Positions 58,339-64,000 of a stretch of DNA of 64,000 bases are shown here, in pieces. Location of the stretch: the NCBI RefSeq assembly GCF_001273835.1, contig NZ_JHEI01000134.1:186001-250000 (forward strand). The letters run 5' to 3'. Numbering within the stretch: position 1 is the first letter of the stretch; each line of letters opens with the position of its first letter. The stretch is from Leucobacter celer subsp. astrifaciens. GTDB taxonomy: Bacteria; Actinomycetota; Actinomycetes; Actinomycetales; Microbacteriaceae. A program made the position numbers and the translations under genes. The notes under the pieces were generated by a model, which was not told where the DNA came from, searched no databases, and worked only from the letters and a program-made list of their open reading frames with translations.

Positions 58339-60209
58339 CACTCCTCCCCAGCGATACCGGCGACACGAAGCAGGTCGTCTGGGTTCCAAACTTGCTTGGC
58401 GATGTCTCGGTAGAGGTTGCCGCGCTCAATGAGGTCGTCAGCCTTGAACTGTTCGTATGCCTGGAACGGGAGCCCCGACTGCTTGATGAATCCAAGGAAT
58501 CCGGGATTCTTCTCGTACGCAAGCGGGTGAAGGCTGGCTGCGAGGAGATTTTCTTTGAAGTAATGCGGGAGCTTGGCCCCGTAGGGATCGTCGTTGTAGC
58601 TGGCGTTGAACTGCTTCGGCAGCAGCAGCAGACCGCCGATGCGATTGCGGTGACGCGCGAAGTCAGCCTCATGGCTGAACTCATCGGCGTGTTGATCCGC
58701 ATGGTCGGCCCAGATGTGTTCGACCTCGTACTTGATCTTCGCGCCGTTGGTCAGCTCGATGTAGTTCGATGCCTGACCCGAACCTACGGTGATGTAGTCG
58801 GTGATGCGGGCGAGGACTTTGTGGAGTTGACCGCGGTTCTGCTGGTGAACTGCGAGGTCGTCGCGGGAGTCGAAGGTCTCATCGGTCTTCCGTAGCGAGT
58901 CACGCAGCAACGTCGCGAGGTCGTCAACGTCGAGGCCGCGAATATCGCGCATGACGTTGAACATCGCGTACTGCATAGTGGAGTAGGCCGTCGACCGGTA
59001 GTTCCAGATACGCCAGGCCAGCATGATGTCTGTGTACCGGCTCACCAGCTCAAGTTTCTTGTCAATTACGTCGGCGTTGTCCTCGACGCGGAGGGGCGCG
59101 AGCAGCAGCTGATTCTGAAGGGTGAAGCCGTGATCGGCGTTGAACCGAATGAAGCGGAGCGGACTGTCTGGTCGGAACGCTCCTGTCGCAGCGTCGAGGA
59201 CTCGTGCGTACTGGTGGCTGTAGAACTCCAGATCGCGGACAACGAACTCGTAGAAGTCGTCACGCGTGTTGAGCCCGATCTTGTCGTGTGCGCCGCGTAG
59301 CCATCGATGAAACTCGGTGCCGATCCGGTCCCAGTCCTCTGGCTTGGCTCCCTTCTTGCGCTCACGAATCTTGGTGGAGTACTGACTGCGCAGCCAGGTC
59401 TTGAGAAAGTCCGAGCTGGCATCCTCATCGTGCTCATCCAAGCCACGAAGTCGCTTGCGCCACAGTTCGTTGGCCTTGGTGCGCGGCTTGCCGTCTTCCA
59501 TGTTGGCGAGCAGGTACCCCTTGAGCATGTCGGCCGGGGTGAGTTTGAGGCCTCGGTCGTTCATCGTCTCGAAGATCGCGTAGGCGTCGTCATCGCTGTA
59601 GGCGGTGATCTGTACGAGCTGCACGCGATCCTTGAGCCAGTCGATGAAGTACGGCAGCGCTGACTCCTTCAGCTCGTCGGGAAACAGCCCGTCGAGTTCG
59701 GCGTACCTCGCGACGAGCGTGTGAACAGACTCAGCCGCATCCGCCGGTGGCTCATACTCACCGTGCTCGAACAGTGCTTCCATGCAATCGTTACGGTCGG
59801 GCACGTCAAGGTTGAAGGATTTCTCACCGAACTTTTCAGAATAGATCAGCTCGTCAATGTTGACCGTGTCTTTCTCCTCACGGTCTTGCTGGAGGCGCCG
59901 CAGATAGGTCAGGAACAGGGTCAGGCTGGTCAGTCGCTGCTGGCCATCTACGACGAAGGGCTGGCTGCCCTTCTGCGAGATGATGATAGATCCGAGGTAG
60001 TAGCCGGGATACTTGGCAACATCCCTGCGAGCGTGATCGAGCTCGTGCAGAGAGAGGAACTTTGCTGTGAGGTCTGAGACAAGTTCGGCGATCTGCTTGG
60101 CTTCCCACTTGTACTCGCGCTGGTAGTAGTCGATCGAGTACTTCTTCTTCTCCAGCACCTCTGCGACTGTCTTCGCAACGCCGTCGATATTGCGGTCGAT
60201 TTCGGTCAT
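58338..60209 (-). CDS. DUF262/DUF1524 (GmrSD-like) protein inside the hsd operon
   Basis: A 623-aa protein. The N-terminal DUF262 domain has YQREYKW (29-35) and the nucleotide-linked motif VVDGQQRLTSL (87-97). The C-terminal DUF1524 region has VEHIWADH and the HRNRIGGLLLLPKQFNASYND segment, an HNH-like nuclease. Relatives are the type IV restriction enzymes GmrSD, BrxU and SspE, which cut modified phage DNA. Coupled by 4-base overlaps at both ends (ATGA with hsdM, TGATG with hsdS), it is obligatorily co-produced with the type I methylase. It may add restriction of modified DNA or guard the system; function here is inferred. Confidence 0.9.
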   Translation of the reverse strand: MTEIDRNIDGVAKTVAEVLEKKKYSIDYYQREYKWEAKQIAELVSDLTAKFLSLHELDHARRDVAKYPGYYLGSIIISQKGSQPFVVDGQQRLTSLTLFLTYLRRLQQDREEKDTVNIDELIYSEKFGEKSFNLDVPDRNDCMEALFEHGEYEPPADAAESVHTLVARYAELDGLFPDELKESALPYFIDWLKDRVQLVQITAYSDDDAYAIFETMNDRGLKLTPADMLKGYLLANMEDGKPRTKANELWRKRLRGLDEHDEDASSDFLKTWLRSQYSTKIRERKKGAKPEDWDRIGTEFHRWLRGAHDKIGLNTRDDFYEFVVRDLEFYSHQYARVLDAATGAFRPDSPLRFIRFNADHGFTLQNQLLLAPLRVEDNADVIDKKLELVSRYTDIMLAWRIWNYRSTAYSTMQYAMFNVMRDIRGLDVDDLATLLRDSLRKTDETFDSRDDLAVHQQNRGQLHKVLARITDYITVGSGQASNYIELTNGAKIKYEVEHIWADHADQHADEFSHEADFARHRNRIGGLLLLPKQFNASYNDDPYGAKLPHYFKENLLAASLHPLAYEKNPGFLGFIKQSGLPFQAYEQFKADDLIERGNLYRDIAKQVWNPDDLLRVAGIAGEE

Positions 60210-62179
60210 GCTTCGCCTCCTGCGATCTCGGCGATGAGATTGTCGGTCTCAGCTTCGAGGGCCCGGATGTCGGCTTGAATCTCGGCGAGAGTGCGCATCG
60301 GGGTCGGCTTGTAGAAGTGGCGGGTAAACGAGATTTCGTAGCCGATCTTCGTCTTCGTCTCGTCGATCCATGCGTCAGGTGCGTAGGGCTCCACCTCGCG
60401 GCGGAAGAAGGCTTCGATCCCGTCGGCATACTCACCTGCGGGTTCAGTGAGTGGCACTTGTTCGGTGTCGCGCAGTTCGGTGTCGGGCTCGTATTCGACC
60501 ACACGGGTTCGTCCGTCGATGATCGCCTCGTAGCGCCCATGCAACGGGTCAGGAGTTGCCGCGAATGGCAGCACTTTCTTGATGATCGGCGCGGCTGACT
60601 CGTCGCACACCCCGTCTTCTTTGAGCTTCTTGATCTCGGCAGCCTTGTAGACGCGGCCCGCCTCGACGCCCGCGATACGCAGCGGGCGCTCGACGGTGAT
60701 CTTGGAGTAGCCGAAGTCGATGCCATCGAAGACCTTCGAGTGATCGGGGTCGTCAGCCTGGTCGAAGGCTTTGTAGGCGGCAAGCACGCGGTCAGCGTCG
60801 ACGTCACTGATCTCGACGCCCTTCTCACCGAGGTTCTTGCGCAGTGGCGTGAACCAGCCGGTGGCGTCGATGAGCTGCACTTTGCCCTTACGTCGCTCTT
60901 CCTTGCGGTTGGAGATTACCCACACGTAGGTTGCGATGCCGGTGTTGTAGAACATCTTGAGCGGCAGCGCGACGATGGCTTCGAGCCAGTCGTTTTCGAT
61001 GATCCAGCGACGGAAGTTGCTCTCACCTTGGCCGGCGTCTCCGGTGAACAGCGAGGAGCCGTTGTGCACCGATGCGATGCGAGAGCCGAGGGCTGTGCCC
61101 TGCTTCATCTTGGAGATGAGGTTCGCGAGGAACATCAGTTGTCCGTCGCTACTGCGGGTGACCAGTGAATAGCCAGGGTCGCCGTCGTGGGTAACAATGA
61201 AGCGTGGGTCGATGATTTTCTTTGCGCCGCCCAGGCGATCTTGGTCGGTCTTCCAGCTCTTACCGTATGGCGGGTTCGAAAGCATGAAGTCGAACTCGTC
61301 ACCCGCGAAGGCATCGTTCGAAAGGGTTGACCACTCTGAGCCTCCGACGATATTGTCAGCCGCCTGCCCGTCGCCCTTGAGAATGAAGTCGGCCTTTGCG
61401 ATCGCGTACGTTTCAGCGTTGATTTCCTGGCCGTATAGATGCGTCGAGATCTTCTTCCCGGCGGGTTCGGTGAGGTGCTTGAGGGTCTCCTCCGCAACGG
61501 TGAGCATGCCACCGGTTCCCATCGCCCCGTCATACAGCCGATAGGTGCCCGAGGGGATGACCTCGGCGATCGGTTCGAACATCAGCCGAGTCATCAGCCG
61601 CACTGCGTCGCGCGGCGTCCAGTGCTCACCCGCTTCTTCGTTGTTCTCCTCGTTGAAGCGTCGTACCAGCTCTTCGAAAACCGTACCCATTCCGTGGTTG
61701 TCGAGGCCGGAAGGCGAAAGATCAAGGTCAGGTGAGAGGAACTTCTCGATCAGCGCCCCGAGCGCATCGGCCTTCGTAAGACGAGTGAGCTGATTGCGGA
61801 ACTCGAAGTTGTCGATGATCTCCTGCACATTGGGCGAGAAGCCATCGAGGTATGCCTCAAAGTTCTGCCGGAGCCTGGTGGCATTCGTCGCAGCCCGTAG
61901 AGTCTTGAGCGTGAAGCCGGACGTGTTGTAGAAGTCTTGCTTCGCGGCGTCGCGCAGTGGTGCATCCTGGTCGACGATTCCTGCCAGATCGAGGGTCTTC
62001 TTCATCGCGACGACCGCGTCTTGGGTGGGTTCGAGCACACTATCCAAGCGTCGGAGGACGGTGAACGGTAGGATCACATCGCGGTACTTGCCACGCACGT
62101 AGAGGTCTCGCAGCACGTCGTCGGCGATGCTCCAGATCAGCGCGACGAGGCGAGAATGGTTGATGGAGTTCTGCGGCAA
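60206..62179 (-). CDS. hsdM: Type I restriction-modification methyltransferase subunit
   Basis: A 657-aa N6-adenine methyltransferase. Features are the N-terminal helical HsdM domain (SRLVALIWSIADDVLRDLYVRG and VILPFTVLRRLD), motif I DGAMGTGGML, motif IV SNPPYGKSW, and a C-terminal helix for HsdS binding. A TTG at 62179 with GAAGGA upstream gives the usual N-terminus (MPQNSINHSRLVAL). The frame also has an ATG at 62299 (MSVVAPNVIV), which would add 40 unusual residues. First hsd gene in the run, overlapping the DUF262 gene at its 3' end. Confidence 0.94.
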   Translation of the reverse strand: MPQNSINHSRLVALIWSIADDVLRDLYVRGKYRDVILPFTVLRRLDSVLEPTQDAVVAMKKTLDLAGIVDQDAPLRDAAKQDFYNTSGFTLKTLRAATNATRLRQNFEAYLDGFSPNVQEIIDNFEFRNQLTRLTKADALGALIEKFLSPDLDLSPSGLDNHGMGTVFEELVRRFNEENNEEAGEHWTPRDAVRLMTRLMFEPIAEVIPSGTYRLYDGAMGTGGMLTVAEETLKHLTEPAGKKISTHLYGQEINAETYAIAKADFILKGDGQAADNIVGGSEWSTLSNDAFAGDEFDFMLSNPPYGKSWKTDQDRLGGAKKIIDPRFIVTHDGDPGYSLVTRSSDGQLMFLANLISKMKQGTALGSRIASVHNGSSLFTGDAGQGESNFRRWIIENDWLEAIVALPLKMFYNTGIATYVWVISNRKEERRKGKVQLIDATGWFTPLRKNLGEKGVEISDVDADRVLAAYKAFDQADDPDHSKVFDGIDFGYSKITVERPLRIAGVEAGRVYKAAEIKKLKEDGVCDESAAPIIKKVLPFAATPDPLHGRYEAIIDGRTRVVEYEPDTELRDTEQVPLTEPAGEYADGIEAFFRREVEPYAPDAWIDETKTKIGYEISFTRHFYKPTPMRTLAEIQADIRALEAETDNLIAEIAGGEA

Positions 62180-62303
62180 CGCATGTCCTTCGAGTCGATC
62201 TAGTACGGCATGAAAGCGGAGTTTGCGCCGTGCACGAGAATCAAGCCCGAACGGAAAGCACCACACTCCCACGATGACGTTAGGCGCCACCACAGACATT
62301 CTC

Positions 62304-63131
62304 TCAGGGAGCAGACGGAGAACCTAAGTCATGCTCTTCTTCAGAGCCTTCTCGTGATGGCTTGTAAGTGAAACGTTGCAAGTTGCGTTGGTGCCTGTTC
62401 GGTGGGTCAGGTGACACCAGCGGTCGCCAGAACATGGCGCGTTCTGCCAGCGCCTCGTGAAGGACTTCGACGTCGTTGCAGAGATCCCAGAACGCTGACC
62501 GCGTGGGCCGGAGGATGGGGTCGTCGAAGTCCCTGATTCTGGCGGTGAGGGCTCGCACGGCTTCCACGATGGCTGCCTCGTCATCGAACACGGCTTGAAC
62601 GCAGGTCTTGCGTGGGTGTGTCACGTCAACCCGGCGTTCACGCACCTCAGTGACGACTCGTTCTACGACCTGCACCTTCACCGCGCTCTCGTTGCCGCTT
62701 CGGCGATCTTCATGAGCGGCCTTACGACATGACGCTGAGCAATACACGCGCGGTCTCCCGGTGCTCTTCGGATTCTCCAGCTTCGCCCCGCAGTGTGCGC
62801 AGGTTGTTGGGAGTTCGACGGTGCGGTTGATGCGGATGCTGCGTGCTTCGCGTCTCTGCTTCGCGGCTTCTTGCTCGCGGCGGCGCTTGCGCTCGTATGC
62901 CCTCCGTTCGTGATCGAGAACGATCCAGCGTTTCCTCGCTGCGTATAGGGGAGAATCGGACTCGTCACGGTCGAGGGCGGCGAGTGCTTGGCGTGCTCGA
63001 TCTGTCAGACCGGGGAGTGCTTTCTCGGCGGTGCGTAACTCATCGGGATCGCCGGATTCTTGGGCGGTGATCCACCGTTCGTAGTGCGCGTCGAAGTCTT
63101 GGAAGAACTTCTGCCAGTGTTTCGTGACCAT
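62304..63131 (-). CDS. Zinc-ribbon coiled-coil protein upstream of hsdM
   Basis: A 275-aa protein of no recognised family. The N-terminal half is helical and very charged (DHERRAYERKRRREQEAAKQ), likely a coiled coil. A Cys4 zinc motif follows at about residues 110-138 (CAHCGAKL, then RVYCSASCRKAAHEDR), resembling the CGNR/'ribbon' of mobile-element proteins. The C-terminal 130 residues are unknown. It is first in the leftward defence run and divergent from the recombinase operon across a 145-base spacer, so it could regulate either. Confidence 0.75.
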   Translation of the reverse strand: MVTKHWQKFFQDFDAHYERWITAQESGDPDELRTAEKALPGLTDRARQALAALDRDESDSPLYAARKRWIVLDHERRAYERKRRREQEAAKQRREARSIRINRTVELPTTCAHCGAKLENPKSTGRPRVYCSASCRKAAHEDRRSGNESAVKVQVVERVVTEVRERRVDVTHPRKTCVQAVFDDEAAIVEAVRALTARIRDFDDPILRPTRSAFWDLCNDVEVLHEALAERAMFWRPLVSPDPPNRHQRNLQRFTYKPSREGSEEEHDLGSPSAP

Positions 63132-63276
63132 GCTTCAGCCTACGTTTGTTTCGTTCCCGACGAAAGTAGCCGGATTCCCCGCTTGCAAGATGCGTGGTAA
63201 CTCAAAAGCGGTGGTCGGCAAGGGGCTGATTTCGGGCTGTTTCTGATTCCGTGAAACAGGTGGCGCACCTACCTGT
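63132..63276. promoter_or_regulatory. Divergent promoter region of the recombinase and defence operons
   Basis: A 145-base spacer with divergent transcription on both sides. GTTTCGTTCCCGACGAAAGT near 63148 is an imperfect dyad (TTTCGT/ACGAAA), and ATTCCGTGAAACAGGTGG near 63245 is another candidate protein site. Promoters cannot be placed exactly. Confidence 0.4.
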
Positions 63277-63540
63277 ATGGAGAGAAGCGAACGGGATCTG
63301 CGCCTGAGAGTGACGCGGTGTGAGCGCCCTGATCTGGGGAAGCTGATCGACTGGGCACTCAACATCGCCGAGACCCGCCACCAAGCCTGGCAGCGCGGCG
63401 AACCCGACCCCTACGGCCTCCCGCCGCCAGCCGAACTCACCCCCGCCGCTGAATCGGCCCGGTCGGAGCTGTTCGTTCTGTCAGAGGTACGCGAGAAGAT
63501 CGAAGAGAAGCAACACCCTCGGCAAGGAGGCCCACCATGA
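63277..63540 (+). CDS. Small hypothetical protein preceding the serine recombinase
   Basis: An 87-aa protein, charged and mostly helical (GKLIDWALNIAETRHQAWQRG, then SELFVLSEVREKIEEKQ). No family recognised. Its stop overlaps the recombinase ATG (ATGA), so the two are translationally coupled. A recombination directionality factor or partner role is possible by position only. Confidence 0.72.
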   Translation: MERSERDLRLRVTRCERPDLGKLIDWALNIAETRHQAWQRGEPDPYGLPPPAELTPAAESARSELFVLSEVREKIEEKQHPRQGGPP

Positions 63541-64000
63541 GCATCACCACGCTGACCACTCGGCCGCCCGAGACCGGAGCCGAGAAGCCGGTGCTGCTGG
63601 CGGTGTCCTACCTTCGTGTCTCCACACGCGAGCAGGCCGAACGCGGCGGCACCGACGAAGGGTTCTCCATCCCCGCCCAACGCGAAGCTAACGCGCGAAA
63701 GGCTGATGAGCTCGGCGCGCGGGTGGTGCGTGAGTTCGTTGACGCGGGTGAGTCCGCGCGGTCCGCTGATCGGGATGGGCTTCAGGAGATGCTGGCGTTC
63801 ATCAAAGCATCTCGGGTGCAGTTCTGCATCGTGCACAAGCTCGACCGTCTCGCCCGCAACCGTGCTGACGACGTGCAGATCCATGAAGCTCTCATCAGCG
63901 CGGGTGTAACTCTCGTTTCGGCTACTGAATCGATTGATCAGACCCCGTCGGGGATGCTCGTGCACGGGATCATGTCGTCGATTGCGGAGTTCTATAGCCG
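63537..64000 (+). CDS. Large serine recombinase, N-terminal part (runs off the window)
   Basis: The first 154 codons of a phage-type serine integrase. The catalytic domain shows SYLRVSTREQAERGG (nucleophilic Ser), GFSIPAQREANARKADELGA, VREFVDAGESARSADRDGLQ, VHKLDRLARNRADDVQ and TPSGMLVHGIMSSIAEFYS. Ribosome site AAGGAGG is four bases before CACCATG. It is intact so far and homologous to the broken recombinase at 48340-49907, which lies in opposite orientation. It probably belongs to an element that extends beyond the right edge, or inserts the 50-63 kb defence block. Confidence 0.93.
   Translation, partial: MSITTLTTRPPETGAEKPVLLAVSYLRVSTREQAERGGTDEGFSIPAQREANARKADELGARVVREFVDAGESARSADRDGLQEMLAFIKASRVQFCIVHKLDRLARNRADDVQIHEALISAGVTLVSATESIDQTPSGMLVHGIMSSIAEFYS

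Overview
The window is a high-GC, gene-dense actinobacterial chromosome segment. Gene order and protein style (fhaA-fhaB-pstP-rodA-pbpA-pknA-pknB, pabA/trpG, class E sortase, crgA, cyclophilin) suggest a member of the Microbacteriaceae, possibly Leucobacter-like; the genus is inference. This kinase/cell-wall cluster normally lies close to oriC. A consensus DnaA box beside crgA and a parS-like palindrome at 28281-28296 fit that.

Layout. (1) 22-2738: a leftward DyP peroxidase, a PCu(A)C copper chaperone lipoprotein and a His/Met-rich membrane protein, likely a copper/haem module. (2) 2818-6343: a Fic toxin with a VbhA-like antitoxin, an excisionase-like gene divergent from an XRE repressor, and a tyrosine integrase beside the 3' end of tRNA-Leu(CAG). 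This is the integration end of a mobile element whose other end is not visible. (3) 6514-21720: conserved chromosome. It holds the Ser/Thr kinase and peptidoglycan operon, an opposing pabA/small membrane protein/sortase operon, crgA, rhomboid protease, cyclophilin, Nudix hydrolase and alpha/beta hydrolase. (4) 21874-23180: an IS30-family element with 25-bp inverted repeats. (5) 23251-38006: ordinary accessory chromosome. It holds two two-component systems (one with a DUF4097 protein), a GNAT enzyme, two divergent MarR-like regulators, lipoproteins, leuA with a divergent GntR regulator, a CGNR zinc-finger protein, a serine hydrolase and a PadR regulator.

(6) From about 38.1 kb to the right edge is a mosaic of mobile-element debris and probable anti-phage genes. 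It has a frameshifted RepSA-like replication initiator, an SMC-like ATPase paired with a 119-aa HEPN-like protein, an HNH endonuclease with four zinc knuckles, a 1175-aa SIR2-domain protein resembling defence-associated sirtuins, and a broken serine recombinase. An eight-gene leftward run follows: zinc-ribbon protein, hsdM, a DUF262/DUF1524 protein, hsdS, RelE/HigB-like toxin, HigA-ImmA/IrrE protein, hsdR and an OLD-type ATPase/nuclease. A second, intact serine recombinase runs off the right end.

The most promising less-described candidates are the ATPase plus HEPN-like pair (39730-42506), the SIR2 protein (44494-48021), and the type I restriction locus with both a GmrSD-like gene and a toxin-antitoxin pair between its subunits. 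Frameshift and start-codon calls were made by reading the sequence. Family names come from motif recognition, not from searches.
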